Shown here piece by piece: positions 17,103-25,983 of a stretch of DNA of 64,000 nt (its first letter is position 1; the number at the start of each line of letters is the position of its first letter). A program made the position numbers and the translations under genes. Source of the stretch: VXMO01 sp034422835 (GTDB lineage: Bacteria; Chloroflexota; Dehalococcoidia; UBA6926); contig DAOUJJ010000006.1 of NCBI GenBank assembly GCA_034422835.1, positions 62,001 to 126,000 of the forward strand, in the 5' to 3' direction. The notes beneath the pieces are model-generated. The model saw nothing but the letters and a program-made list of their open reading frames with translations. It did no database searches and had not been told where the DNA came from.

Positions 17103-17230
17103 TGGATTCCCGCGTGCGCGGGAATGACGATGGTGAGCAATCACGTCTTTAGATTCTTCGACTCCGCTGCGCTCCGCTCAGAATGACAGTTGGGGGCGCT
17201 CGCCCTTCGACAGGCTCAGGGTGAACGGTG
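17103..17230. repeat. Dispersed repeats R1, R4 and R2
   Basis: R1 hairpin (17103-17130, with CGTG in its loop region), R4 (AGATTCTTCGACTCCGCTGC and on through CTCAGAATGACAG, 17151-17190), and R2 (CGCCCTTCGACAGGCTCAGG through GTGAACGG, 17200-17228). With the clusters at 14.3 and 15.3 kb they bracket the small accessory genes. No gene is seen between 16947 and 17247. Confidence 0.8.
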
Positions 17231-17247
17231 GGGCGGGGGTTATGGGG

Positions 17248-18270
17248 TTACGCCGTCATTCTGAGGTTGGGGGTGGCGTCAAGGCTGCCGTTATCGGGTT
17301 GGGCGCCGTGCTCGATGACGAATGCGGCGCGGGCGGCGATCATCACGCCGTTGTCCGTGCAGAGTCCGGGGCGGGGCCGCCATACGGGCATGTCCGCTTT
17401 GCGCAGAACATCCTCGCCGAGGGCGCTGTTTGCCGCGACGCCGCCGGACAGCATGACCGACTTTGCCTTCGTCGCCCGAGCGACCTCCAGCAGGCGGTCC
17501 GCCAAGCCCGTGACGGCGGTCTGCTGAAAGCCCGCGGCGATGTTGGCGACATCCTCCTGCGTCAGCGCGTCCGTCCCGCCCATTTCGTTCACCACGCGGA
17601 GCACCGCCGTCTTGAGGCCGCTGAAGCTGAAATCCCATGAGTCCCTGATCAGCGGGCTGGGAAAACGGACGGGATCGGTCGCCTCACGCGCGACGCGTTC
17701 GATGATCGGGCCTCCTGGGTAGCCAAGGCCAAGCAGCCGCGCCACCTTGTCGAACGCCTCACCCGCGGCATCATCTCTCGTCTCGCTCAGTAGCCGGTAG
17801 TTCTCGTGCTCCTCAACCAGCACGATGTCCGTGTGGCCGCCGGAGACGATGAGCGCAACGGACGGCAGCAGCGGGTCGCCCCGCTCCTCACTGTCCCACT
17901 GCCCGTCCACAATCCAGTTTGCATAGACGTGCCCCTCAAGGTGGTGGATGCCGTACAACGGCAGGTCCCACGCCATGGCGAGCGCCTTGGCGAAATTGAC
18001 GCCCACCAACAGGGAGCCCGCCAGCCCGGGGCCGTACGTGACGGCGATGGCATCGAGATTGAGGTCTCCGTCATGTTTCTGCATGACGTCACGCAGGAGC
18101 GTGGGGAACGTCAGCAGGTGTTGGCGTGACGCAATCTCCGGAACCACGCCGCCGAATCGCGCGTGGATATCCGCCTGTGATGAGAGTCCATGGACGATGA
18201 GGCGCCGGCCGTCCTCAACGAGGGCGATGCCGGTCTCATCGCAAGACGATTCAATACCAAGGACTCTCAT
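17248..18270 (-). CDS. tsaD: tRNA N6-adenosine threonylcarbamoyltransferase TsaD
   Basis: A 340-residue member of the Kae1/Qri7/TsaD family. It transfers the threonylcarbamoyl group from TC-AMP to A37 of ANN-decoding tRNAs, with TsaB and TsaE. It starts VLGIESSCDETG, shows the metal-binding HHLEGH (His110, His114), SGGHTD, and the C-terminal LSGGVAANSALGE motif. Length is standard. TsaB/TsaE are not in the window. It shares a strand and a 16-base gap with the upstream gene. Confidence 0.97.
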   Translation of the reverse strand: MRVLGIESSCDETGIALVEDGRRLIVHGLSSQADIHARFGGVVPEIASRQHLLTFPTLLRDVMQKHDGDLNLDAIAVTYGPGLAGSLLVGVNFAKALAMAWDLPLYGIHHLEGHVYANWIVDGQWDSEERGDPLLPSVALIVSGGHTDIVLVEEHENYRLLSETRDDAAGEAFDKVARLLGLGYPGGPIIERVAREATDPVRFPSPLIRDSWDFSFSGLKTAVLRVVNEMGGTDALTQEDVANIAAGFQQTAVTGLADRLLEVARATKAKSVMLSGGVAANSALGEDVLRKADMPVWRPRPGLCTDNGVMIAARAAFVIEHGAQPDNGSLDATPNLRMTA

Positions 18271-18286
18271 GGCGAGCCTGCGCGGC

Positions 18287-18928
18287 TCACGCCGCAGTGA
18301 GCTGCAGCATCAACATGGCGAACTCATTCTCCTGCGCCGCCATGCGGTAGAGCGAGCGCACCGCAGGATCCATGCCGGACTTGATGATCGTCGATATGTG
18401 CTCTTCTTCAATGACATTCGGCATCTGCGACCAGCCGATCACGATGGTATCGCCGTCGTCAATATGCTCGTTCGCCACGTAGATGGGCACTTCACCCTCT
18501 TCTCCGAGCGCAACACCCGAGTCACCCGGCGTCACGTAGCCCGGATAATAGATCTGTTCCCTGGTAACAACCCAGGAGACCGCCGGGCCTGCCCATGCAA
18601 GGTAGACCTCATTCCCGGTGATCGCGGCCAACACCGCGCTTGCGCGCCAGCCGCGCACCGAGTATTCGCTGAGGGTTGATTGCGCAGACTCAATCGCGTT
18701 CTGCAGGTAGCGTGTCGTCGTCAGTCTTCGCTGCGCATTGAGGCCTTCCTCAAGCGCCTCCCACACGATGTCCGAGACTGTTGCCACGGGCCCTGAGACG
18801 ACCTCAACCAGCCCGTAAACGGTCTCGATGCCGTCTCGCTGCCCGTCATCCCACTTGCGGATATAGGGCTCCATCGGCTGTGCCTCGCCGCCTGAAATGC
18901 TGAAACTCGCCGTCGCGTATGTTGCCAT
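18287..18928 (-). CDS. Degenerate PP2C-like protein of unknown function
   Basis: A 213-residue protein. Its order of segments resembles a protein phosphatase 2C fold: a helical stretch, then GWRASAVLAAITGNEVYLAW followed by AGPAVSWVVTREQ (in true PP2C, G-T-A...VGDSR). Next is an ALGEEGEVPIYV beta part and DDGDTIVIGWSQMPNVIEEE in place of the usual gD-lll-SDGl. The metal-binding aspartates of active PP2C (the N-terminal RxxNEDR and DGxGG segments) are missing. If the fold is right it is a pseudophosphatase or binding domain. Upstream of tsaD in the same direction; no link to tRNA modification can be inferred. Confidence 0.6.
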   Translation of the reverse strand: MATYATASFSISGGEAQPMEPYIRKWDDGQRDGIETVYGLVEVVSGPVATVSDIVWEALEEGLNAQRRLTTTRYLQNAIESAQSTLSEYSVRGWRASAVLAAITGNEVYLAWAGPAVSWVVTREQIYYPGYVTPGDSGVALGEEGEVPIYVANEHIDDGDTIVIGWSQMPNVIEEEHISTIIKSGMDPAVRSLYRMAAQENEFAMLMLQLTAA

Positions 18929-19080
18929 TCGAAAAATCCCCGCGCTCTCAAAATAGCTTCCCGTTAATGATACCAGTGGGCGCTACTCCCCCGGCTTGGC
19001 GCGAACGTTGCCGTGTGGGTTGTAGAATAGTCACCTAATAGCTAGAACAATCTCCCATCAGGGAGGAGGGACGCGCGCGC

Positions 19081-20343
19081 ATGCAGGAGGTCGAGACCAT
19101 TAGCCTTGCGCTATTGGGGCTCTCCTTTCTCTTTTCGGCAATCTTCTCAGGCACGGAGGCGGCTTTCCTCGCGTCACAACCGCATCGCCTGAGACACCTG
19201 GCCGAGAACGGTTCGCGAGGGGCGCGCATGGCGGCGGGGTTGAAGGAAAGGCCGGAGCGATTCCTTTCGACGCTGCTGGTCGGCAACAACCTTACCAACA
19301 CGGCCGCCGCGGCCATCGCAACCAGCATCGCCCTGACGCTGCTCGAGAACTCGGAGCAGGGACTCGTTGCCGCCACGGTTATCACCACCATTGCCCTGCT
19401 CGTCTTCGCGGAAATCACCCCCAAGACGGTTGGGGCGCGTCATGCCGAGCGCGTGATGGTGATACTCGCGCCGCCCTTCCGTGTTTTCTCCTTCGTTTTC
19501 GCGCCCGTCACGATCGTCTTCACAACGTTCGCGGGCTTTGTGGCATGGCTGACGGGCGGGACGCGCCGCGCAGTGGTGGACGCGCAGGAGTTCCGCGCAA
19601 TGATCAGGACCGGCGTTGAGCAGGGAACCATGGAGGAGCGGGAGGCGGAGCTTGTCCACAAGGTGTTCCAGTTCGGCGACCGCATGGTCCGGGAGATCAT
19701 GACGCCGCGGACAGAGATCATCTGGGTGCGGAACGGAACGACGCTCTCGGAGTTTCTTGAGATATACGCGCAGCATTCCCACTCACACTTCCCCGTCCTG
19801 GGAGACGAGCCGGATACCGTGGCGGGCATCCTCGCCATCAAGAGCGTCCTCCACAAGCACGCTTTGGGTGAACTCACCATGAACAGTTCCATCACCACGG
19901 ACCTGCGTGAGACGCACTTCGTTCCGGAGACCAAGATGATTGACGACCTCATGGATGAGATGCGGGCGCAGCGGTCACGAATGGTGATGGTGGTCGACGA
20001 GTTTGGCGATATTTCCGGCCTCGTGACGCTCAGCCGCGCCATCGAACTCATCGTCGGACGTGTGGATGATCCCGGCGACCCGCAAGCGTTCCAGGCGGTG
20101 GATGAGCGCACCGTGCGCGTGGACGGCATCATGCACATCGACGAACTGGCGGAGCAGTTGAACATCCACCTGCCGGACGGCGACGGCGAGTATGAGACCA
20201 TCGCCGGCTTCGTGCTCAAGCAGCTTGGGCGGATTCCTGAGGAGGGTGAAGCCCTCGTTCACGGCCCATACGAAATCACAGTGGCGCAGATCCACGGCGC
20301 GCGCATCGACGAGGTCACGGTGCGCACGGAGGACGCTGGGTGA
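19081..20343 (+). CDS. CNNM/HlyC-CorC family transporter (DUF21-CBS-CorC domains)
   Basis: A 420-residue inner-membrane protein. Residues 1-165 are a DUF21/CNNM transmembrane domain with about four helices and the family signatures FSGTEAAFLAS and LLVGNNLTNTAA. Two CBS domains follow (about 205-330; MTPRTEIIWV, VDEFGDISGLVT). A CorC_HlyC domain is at the end (MHIDELAEQLNI). The family is linked to Mg2+/Co2+ efflux or resistance in other bacteria; the old name hemolysin C is historical. The ATG follows GGGAGGAGGG. Monocistronic by spacing on its left; a nuclease gene starts 31 bases after it. Confidence 0.93.
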   Translation: MQEVETISLALLGLSFLFSAIFSGTEAAFLASQPHRLRHLAENGSRGARMAAGLKERPERFLSTLLVGNNLTNTAAAAIATSIALTLLENSEQGLVAATVITTIALLVFAEITPKTVGARHAERVMVILAPPFRVFSFVFAPVTIVFTTFAGFVAWLTGGTRRAVVDAQEFRAMIRTGVEQGTMEEREAELVHKVFQFGDRMVREIMTPRTEIIWVRNGTTLSEFLEIYAQHSHSHFPVLGDEPDTVAGILAIKSVLHKHALGELTMNSSITTDLRETHFVPETKMIDDLMDEMRAQRSRMVMVVDEFGDISGLVTLSRAIELIVGRVDDPGDPQAFQAVDERTVRVDGIMHIDELAEQLNIHLPDGDGEYETIAGFVLKQLGRIPEEGEALVHGPYEITVAQIHGARIDEVTVRTEDAG

Positions 20344-20374
20344 CGGAAGTATTGAACTTGCATGGGGGGATTTG

Positions 20375-21445
20375 GTGGAAGAAGTCAAACTGTGGGAACT
20401 AGCCGGAACCCAGGCCAAGCCTTTGGGTTCGAATAACCAGTTGGAGTCCGAGGAGTCACTCGAAGATACCCTCGTCAACAACCCGGACCTGCTAATCGAC
20501 GGTCTGACACTGGTGGGACGGCAGACTCCCACCGAAGGCGGACCCCTTGATCTGCTGGGTGTCGATCCCGACGGCAAGCTGGTCGTGTTCGAGTTGAAGC
20601 GCGGGACGCTTTCGCGTGAGGCCGTCGCGCAAATCATCGATTACGCCTCCGACCTCGACAATATGGATCTCGATGCCCTAGCCGACCACATCTCAAAAAA
20701 GTCGGGCGATCATGGCATTGAGGAGATAGCGAACTTTCAGGAGTGGTACAGCGCGGAATTTGGGGAGTTAGACTCGCTGAAGCCCCTGCGTCTGTTCCTG
20801 GTTGGGCTGGGGACGGACGACCGAACGGAACGAATGGTGCGGTTTCTCGCCCAGAACAGCGGCATGGACATCTCGCTGCTGACCTTTCACGCGTTCGACT
20901 ATGACGGCAAGACCATCCTTGCCAAGCAAGTGGAAGTAGAGGCCGTGGCCGAACCCGATCGCCGCCCCACAAGGCGACGTCGGACGCCAGCGGAGTTAGA
21001 CCGGGACTTCGACGAGAAGATGGAAAAGTATGGGACGCGTGATCTCGTCGATGCAGCTCACCGAATGTTCAAAGAGCATTGGCCGGGAGTGACAGGACGC
21101 CCAGACCGCTTTGGACTCCACATTAGATTTCCCCATACAGATCGCCGTAAAGGATATACGCCACATGCACGCATTGACGCCTGGAGAGACGAAACAATAA
21201 GCGTAGTCTTCTTCCGCCGTACCAAGGCACTGTGCCTGGATGAGTTCAGAGAACCCGTACGAGAGATTCCATATGCAACTTGGCCGAAAAATCGAGACCC
21301 TTTGGACGACCCCAGGACAGAGATTCAGTTCCACCTGACCCTGCAAAGCTGGGACACTCACAAGGAACGCCTGACCGCTTTGCTGCAAGCCATCTACGCG
21401 GCATGGCAGAACAACGATCAGAATGGCGGCGCGGAATCAGAATGA
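20375..21445 (+). CDS. NucS/DUF91-like endonuclease (PD-(D/E)XK)
   Basis: About 356 residues from GTG 20375, just after GGGGGGA. The N-terminal 100 residues form a RecB-type nuclease core as in NucS/EndoMS: ESLEDTLVNNPDLL, RQTPTEGGPLDLLGVD (Asp59), VVFELKRG (Glu73, Lys75) and EAVAQIIDYA (Gln86). The C-terminal half has a basic RRPTRRRRTP linker and a domain resembling the DUF4268-like part of such predicted nucleases (RIDAWRDETISVVFF). NucS proteins act on branched or mismatched DNA; that role here is inference. Its TGA overlaps the next ATG (ATGA). Confidence 0.8.
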   Translation: MEEVKLWELAGTQAKPLGSNNQLESEESLEDTLVNNPDLLIDGLTLVGRQTPTEGGPLDLLGVDPDGKLVVFELKRGTLSREAVAQIIDYASDLDNMDLDALADHISKKSGDHGIEEIANFQEWYSAEFGELDSLKPLRLFLVGLGTDDRTERMVRFLAQNSGMDISLLTFHAFDYDGKTILAKQVEVEAVAEPDRRPTRRRRTPAELDRDFDEKMEKYGTRDLVDAAHRMFKEHWPGVTGRPDRFGLHIRFPHTDRRKGYTPHARIDAWRDETISVVFFRRTKALCLDEFREPVREIPYATWPKNRDPLDDPRTEIQFHLTLQSWDTHKERLTALLQAIYAAWQNNDQNGGAESE

Positions 21446-22083
21446 ACCTCTACCTGGTGCGGCATGGGGAGACGGAGTGGAACCGCGAGGGGCGCGCGCA
21501 GGGACGCGCCGACGTTCCGTTGAATGAGGCCGGCATCGCGCAGTCGCAGGCGCTTGCGAACACCTTTGCTTCCCTGAACGTAGCAGCGGTTATGTCGAGT
21601 TCTTCACGGCGGGCAGTCCGTACCGCGGAGGCCATCGCGGCACCGCACAGCCTCACCGTGACCCCCAAAGATGATTTGCTGGAACTCAACTTCGGTGGGC
21701 TGGACGGCGCGCCGCTGCGGGACATGCGCGAGATGTTCCCGGACTTCTTCGAGCACTGGACGCGCGATCCCGCCACCGCGCAGTTCCCGGACGGCGGCGA
21801 AACGCTCCAGCAACTCCAGGATCGGACATGGGCCGCCGTGGAGGCCGTCGCGCGGTCGCATGACACACAGGACAACGTGATTATCGTGTCGCACGCCTTC
21901 GCGCTGTATTCCATCATGTGCCGCGCGCTGGGGATGCCGCTGTCCAACTACGGGCGGCTGCGGATCACCCCGGGCACGTACAGCCTCCTCGTCTCGCGCG
22001 CGCCGAACGTCATCGGGCCTGCGGATGAGCTTCAATGGGCGCTGACGAGCCTGAACGTCACCCCCGTGCCGTCCGCGGACTGA
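21442..22083 (+). CDS. Histidine phosphatase family protein (phosphoglycerate mutase-like)
   Basis: A 213-residue branch-1 histidine phosphatase. The RHG motif with the phospho-accepting His is in YLVRHGETEWN (Arg7-His8-Gly9). The distal SHAF and the acidic ELNFGGLDG segment are present. Family members include phosphoglycerate mutase-like, alpha-ribazole phosphatase and adenosyl-cobalamin enzymes; the substrate is not predictable. The ATG overlaps the upstream stop by four bases, and tilS starts eight bases after its end, so translation of the three genes is probably coupled. Confidence 0.92.
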   Translation: MNLYLVRHGETEWNREGRAQGRADVPLNEAGIAQSQALANTFASLNVAAVMSSSSRRAVRTAEAIAAPHSLTVTPKDDLLELNFGGLDGAPLRDMREMFPDFFEHWTRDPATAQFPDGGETLQQLQDRTWAAVEAVARSHDTQDNVIIVSHAFALYSIMCRALGMPLSNYGRLRITPGTYSLLVSRAPNVIGPADELQWALTSLNVTPVPSAD

Positions 22084-22090
22084 TCTCACG

Positions 22091-23206
22091 ATGGCCTCAA
22101 CCAACCGACAGGCGGCTTCGGACCTCGTTGGCAGTGTCCATAACGCGCTGGCATCCGGCGGTTTTCTGGGACGAGGAGCGCGTCTCCTTGTGGGGGTGTC
22201 CGGTGGCCCGGATTCAACCGCGCTGCTGGCGAGCCTCATTGAGCTGCGAGACGACTGCCGGCTTGAGCTGCGCGTCGTCCACGTGGACCACGGCCTACGG
22301 GCTGAGTCACGGGGTGACGCGGAGTACGTGAGGCGTCTATGCGCCCGGTGGAATGTGCCCGGTAACGTGACGCGGGCGAATGTTAAAGAGCGCCGGCGGG
22401 CGGAGAGGTTGTCCGTTGAGGAGGCGGCGCGCAAGGCGCGCCATCACGCGCTGATGGACGAGGCTGCCGCGTCAGGAGCGGACGCCATCGTGCTTGGGCA
22501 CACGGCGGATGACCACATCGAAACCGTGCTGCTGAGCCTGCTGCGCGGGGCGGGACTGCGCGGCCTGGCGGGGATGGCAGAGCAGTCGGAATCGCCGTTC
22601 ACACTGCCCGGCGGGGAGCGCGTGCCGATCCTCCGCCCCCTGCTTGGCGTGACGCGGGCGGGCGTGATGGACTATCTGAAAGAGCGGCGGCTGCGGCCCC
22701 GGCAGGACGCGTCCAACGCGGATCCGGAGCATCTCCGGAATCGCGTGAGGCATGAGTTGCTGCCGCTGATGGAACGCATCCGCGGGGGCGCATCGGACGC
22801 CGTTGGACGGGCATCGGAGGATGCCCGGCTCGCGCTGGAGTACGTGGAGTCGCAGGCGGACGAACTCTGGGGGGAGGCGTGCGAGATTGCGGCGGATGGG
22901 CAGTCGGTTCGCATCGACCGTGTAGTGATGCGCGGCGCGCACGCGGCGCTGCGGCACATCATCGTCGAGCGGGCGATCATATCGTTGTTGGGCTCGGCAG
23001 AGGGGTTCAGCCGGCGAAACTACCGGGATATCGACGCGATGATCACGACGGGCCGCACCCGCTCGGAGATCGATCTGCCGAAAGGGCTGCGCCTTGCCTG
23101 CGGGGACAAACGCACGGCGGCGCTGTCCGTCGGCGCGCGGATCAAGCGGCTGCGACGGGGCGTCATTGGAGAAGACTCGACGATAGAGGGTACTATTGAG
23201 GCATGA
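22091..23206 (+). CDS. tilS: tRNA(Ile)-lysidine synthetase
   Basis: A 371-residue N-type ATP pyrophosphatase that converts C34 of the AUA-decoding tRNAIle to lysidine. The P-loop SGGPDST is at 37-43, followed by VVHVDHGLR and the GHTADDHIETVLLSLLRG signature of TilS. The C-terminal part is short, without the full TilS_C domain of the E. coli enzyme, like the shorter TilS of Aquifex. Essential housekeeping gene. It overlaps the next small gene as ATGA. Confidence 0.96.
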   Translation: MASTNRQAASDLVGSVHNALASGGFLGRGARLLVGVSGGPDSTALLASLIELRDDCRLELRVVHVDHGLRAESRGDAEYVRRLCARWNVPGNVTRANVKERRRAERLSVEEAARKARHHALMDEAAASGADAIVLGHTADDHIETVLLSLLRGAGLRGLAGMAEQSESPFTLPGGERVPILRPLLGVTRAGVMDYLKERRLRPRQDASNADPEHLRNRVRHELLPLMERIRGGASDAVGRASEDARLALEYVESQADELWGEACEIAADGQSVRIDRVVMRGAHAALRHIIVERAIISLLGSAEGFSRRNYRDIDAMITTGRTRSEIDLPKGLRLACGDKRTAALSVGARIKRLRRGVIGEDSTIEGTIEA

Positions 23207-23535
23207 GCAGGCGACGAAATCAGACTCCGAGGCCGGGTCAGGGCGGCGGGCGCGATGGACGCGCCGGTCGCGGCGGCCAGCCAAATATGGGCGGGAACCG
23301 GGCGGAGCGGCGGTCATTCCTGGAGCGGCTGCGCGTGCGTGAGGACGTGGCACCAGACGCGCCGTCGGGAATGCGGCGGGGGCAGCAGCGCGGCAACAAC
23401 AGGCCGCGACGCCGCGGCGAAGGCTGGACGTTCGGGCGCATATTCGTCCTGACTGTTATGGTTCTCATTGGCCTTGCAGTGGCGCTGAGCGGCTTCGTGG
23501 GGGTTCTCTCTCAAGGCGGGGGACCGACTAGCTAG
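23203..23535 (+). CDS. Small basic protein with one C-terminal membrane helix (110 aa)
   Basis: Starts on the ATG that overlaps the tilS stop. The first ~80 residues are Gly/Arg/Gln-rich and probably disordered (RRRNQTPRPGQGGGRDG), and the end is a single hydrophobic helix (LTVMVLIGLAVALSGFVGVL). This is a cytoplasmic charged tail anchored in the membrane. No family recognised. The tight coupling to tilS and the clean helix argue for a real gene. Confidence 0.65.
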   Translation: MSRRRNQTPRPGQGGGRDGRAGRGGQPNMGGNRAERRSFLERLRVREDVAPDAPSGMRRGQQRGNNRPRRRGEGWTFGRIFVLTVMVLIGLAVALSGFVGVLSQGGGPTS

Positions 23536-23604
23536 CACGCTTGACATTATAGAACACATGTATTATTCTCCCCCTCGCGGCGGGAGTGAGTGAGGGGGCG
23601 CGGC

Positions 23605-24348
23605 GTGGCATCGTCGATTGAGTGGACGGACGAGACGTGGAATCCCGTCACGGGCTGCTCACGTGTCTCCCCGGGCTGCGATAATTGCTACATGTTCGCG
23701 CTGTACCCGAGGCTGCACGCGATGGGCGTGCCGGGCTACGAGGAATCGGCGGACACGGTCAAGCTGCTGCCTGAGCGCCTCAATGCCCCGCTAACATGGG
23801 CCAAGCCGCGCCGCGTGTTCGTGAACAGCATGTCCGACCTGTTCCATCCCAAGGTGCCATTTGAGTTCATCTCGCAGGTCTTCGACGTCATGCGCCAAGC
23901 GGATCAGCACATTTTCCAAGTGCTGACCAAGCGGCCCGGCAAGGCAGCGGGATGGTGGGAGCAGTGCGGCAAGCATGAGTTCGGCGAGTGGCCGTCCAAC
24001 GTGTGGATCGGGACATCGGTCGAGAACCAGAAGTACGCCCCACGCCTGACTGTTCTTGGGCGGATTCCCGCCGACGTTCGCTTTGTATCCGCTGAGCCTC
24101 TGTTGGGGCCTTTGGATCTCACACACTGGCTTGAGAATGACACCTTGCAATGGGTCATCGTCGGTGGTGAGAGCGGATCCCGCGCACGACCAATGGACGA
24201 AGAATGGGCAAATTCTTTGCAGGAGCAGACCCAAAATGCAAGGGTGAGCTTCTTCTTCAAGCAGTGGGGCGGCCGGCGGGGCAAACGCAGCGGGGAAGAG
24301 GCCATCCTGGCCGGCAGGACGTGGCAGGAGATGCCGGTCGCGGTTTGA
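23605..24348 (+). CDS. Three-Cys-motif protein, phage Gp37/Gp68 (DUF5131) family
   Basis: About 247 residues from GTG 23605, behind GAGGGGG; a GTG at 23590 is possible. The family hallmark is GCSRVSPGCDNCY with Cys18, Cys25 and Cys28, an atypical radical-SAM-like cluster motif (C-x6-C-x2-C). Further family signatures are PRRVFVNSMSDLFH, VLTKRP, WIGTSVENQ, FVSAEPLLGPLD and WVIVGGESGS. The reaction is unknown. Members occur in phages and mobile islands next to TcmP, as here: the partner gene starts five bases after the stop. Confidence 0.9.
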   Translation: MASSIEWTDETWNPVTGCSRVSPGCDNCYMFALYPRLHAMGVPGYEESADTVKLLPERLNAPLTWAKPRRVFVNSMSDLFHPKVPFEFISQVFDVMRQADQHIFQVLTKRPGKAAGWWEQCGKHEFGEWPSNVWIGTSVENQKYAPRLTVLGRIPADVRFVSAEPLLGPLDLTHWLENDTLQWVIVGGESGSRARPMDEEWANSLQEQTQNARVSFFFKQWGGRRGKRSGEEAILAGRTWQEMPVAV

Positions 24349-24352
24349 ATCG

Positions 24353-25210
24353 ATGACCCAGCACCCTTCATTCGGCGGCCCGTGGACTCAGGAAAAACTT
24401 GACATTCTGAGCCATTACTTGAATTCGTACACAACTGCACTCAAGAATTTTTCCTTTAACCTCATTTATATTGATGCCTTCGCCGGATCAGGTTCCTATC
24501 AGATGGGCACTCTGGACCCTAACAGCCCTTATCAGGATTTTGACGACCATCGCCAAGGGTCTGCCAGGTTAGCCCTTGATGTCGACGACAAGCCGTTTGA
24601 CCGACTTATCTACATCGAGAAGAATCCCGAATTTGTGACTTCTCTAAATGCAATAAAGCGCCAGAACCCTAAACGCTCTATAGATGTGATTGAGGGTGAC
24701 GCCAACGAAGAACTACCAAAGATTTGCGAGGCTATGGGTCCGAGAGACAGAGCAGTAATGTTCCTTGACCCGTACAAAACAGAGGTTAATTGGGTGACAG
24801 TAGAAGCGATTGCGAAGACTGAAAAGATCGACTGCTGGATACTCTTTCCATTGATGGCGCTCACTCGAATGATGGATAAAGACGAACGGCCAAGTGAAAG
24901 CCTTTCGCTTGAACTGGATCGGGTTTTCGGTGAGAGACATTATTGGCAAGACAATCTCTATCGCCGCTCGGAGCAACAGTCGTTATTCCCGGACGAAGAA
25001 CTTGTGGTTAGAGAGCCTCAGTATCGGATTGCTGAGGTATATCGAGACAGACTAGCGACCATATTTGCCGCCATTGCACCAACTAGACGCTTACTTGTGA
25101 ACTCCCAGAACGCGCCATTGTTCGAACTGATCTTTGCTGTTGCTTCTCCAAGTCCTCGTGCAAAATCGCTAGCTATACGGATTGCTGAGCATAACCTTTC
25201 GAGCCCATGA
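24353..25210 (+). CDS. tcmP: Three-Cys-motif partner protein TcmP
   Basis: A 285-residue protein of the TcmP family, defined by its constant pairing with the Gp37/Gp68 three-Cys protein. A Rossmann/methyltransferase-like fold is suggested by YIDAFAGSGSY (about 39-49) and FLDPYKTEVNW (137-147). These resemble motif I and the DPPY motif of DNA methyltransferases but with DPY in place of DPPY. Base composition is clearly more AT-rich than flanking genes, so recent transfer is likely. With the upstream gene it makes a two-gene module of unknown, possibly defence- or nucleic-acid-modifying, function. The next gene is convergent. Confidence 0.9.
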   Translation: MTQHPSFGGPWTQEKLDILSHYLNSYTTALKNFSFNLIYIDAFAGSGSYQMGTLDPNSPYQDFDDHRQGSARLALDVDDKPFDRLIYIEKNPEFVTSLNAIKRQNPKRSIDVIEGDANEELPKICEAMGPRDRAVMFLDPYKTEVNWVTVEAIAKTEKIDCWILFPLMALTRMMDKDERPSESLSLELDRVFGERHYWQDNLYRRSEQQSLFPDEELVVREPQYRIAEVYRDRLATIFAAIAPTRRLLVNSQNAPLFELIFAVASPSPRAKSLAIRIAEHNLSSP

Positions 25211-25218
25211 CGCCCCCC

Positions 25219-25974
25219 TCACCTTACCCGTGGCCTGCCGCCGAAGCGGAGGCGGGCGAGGCCTTTGATGTCTTCCCAGGCGGTGGAGATGATCTTGACC
25301 CTCGTGTCCGGATCTTCTTCCCACGCGACGGGGAAATCGGCAATCGGGTAGCGGTTTTTCTCGGCCAAGAGCAGCAGTTCGGTATCGAAGAACCACGCGT
25401 TGTCCTTGATGAGCGGCAGGAGATTGTCAGCGGCGCGTCGGCTGATGGCCTTGAAGCCGCACTGCGCGTCCGAGAACCCGCTCCAGAACACCGACTTGAT
25501 CATCAGGTTGTAGGAACGCGAGACGAACTCGCGCTTGAATGAGCGCGTCGTCTGTGCGCCCCGCTTGAGGCGGGAGCCAGTCGCCACGTCGTGGCCGTCC
25601 CTGACCGCGCCAAGCAGGTCCGGGATGCGGTTGATGTCCGTCGAGAGGTCCACGTCCATGTAGGCGCGGATATCGGCGTCGCTCTCGCTCCACGCCCGTT
25701 TGAGCGCCCTGCCGCGTCCCTTTTGCTCCAGGTGGACGACGCCGACTTCACCCTCAAACAGCGCCGCCAACTGATTCGCCACTTCAAGCGTGCCGTCCAC
25801 AGAGCCGTTGTCGGCGATAACGACGCGCCAGCGGTAGTCGGTTAGATTCTCGCGGCAATACGGCAGCAGGCGTTCAAGGCAGACGGGCAGCGAGTGCTCC
25901 TCGTTGTAGACGGGGATAACGATGTCGGCGGAGGGGCGCGATTCAGGCGCATCCGCGGCAGGAGTGTCCGTCAT
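25219..25974 (-). CDS. Glycosyltransferase family 2, dolichyl-phosphate glucosyltransferase-like
   Basis: A 251-residue GT2 enzyme. The nucleotide-sugar fold shows IVIPVYNEEHSL, ADNGSVDGT, the DxD-type MDVDLSTD, TGSRL and SDAQCGFKAI. These are the signatures of the DPG/ALG5-like subgroup that glycosylates polyprenyl phosphates; membrane-associated but without a transmembrane segment here. It is the last gene of the purF-purM-purH operon direction, nine bases after purH. Its role (cell-envelope glycan) has no obvious purine link, so cotranscription seems incidental. Confidence 0.88.
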   Translation of the reverse strand: MTDTPAADAPESRPSADIVIPVYNEEHSLPVCLERLLPYCRENLTDYRWRVVIADNGSVDGTLEVANQLAALFEGEVGVVHLEQKGRGRALKRAWSESDADIRAYMDVDLSTDINRIPDLLGAVRDGHDVATGSRLKRGAQTTRSFKREFVSRSYNLMIKSVFWSGFSDAQCGFKAISRRAADNLLPLIKDNAWFFDTELLLLAEKNRYPIADFPVAWEEDPDTRVKIISTAWEDIKGLARLRFGGRPRVR

Positions 25975-25983
25975 GACTGCCGC

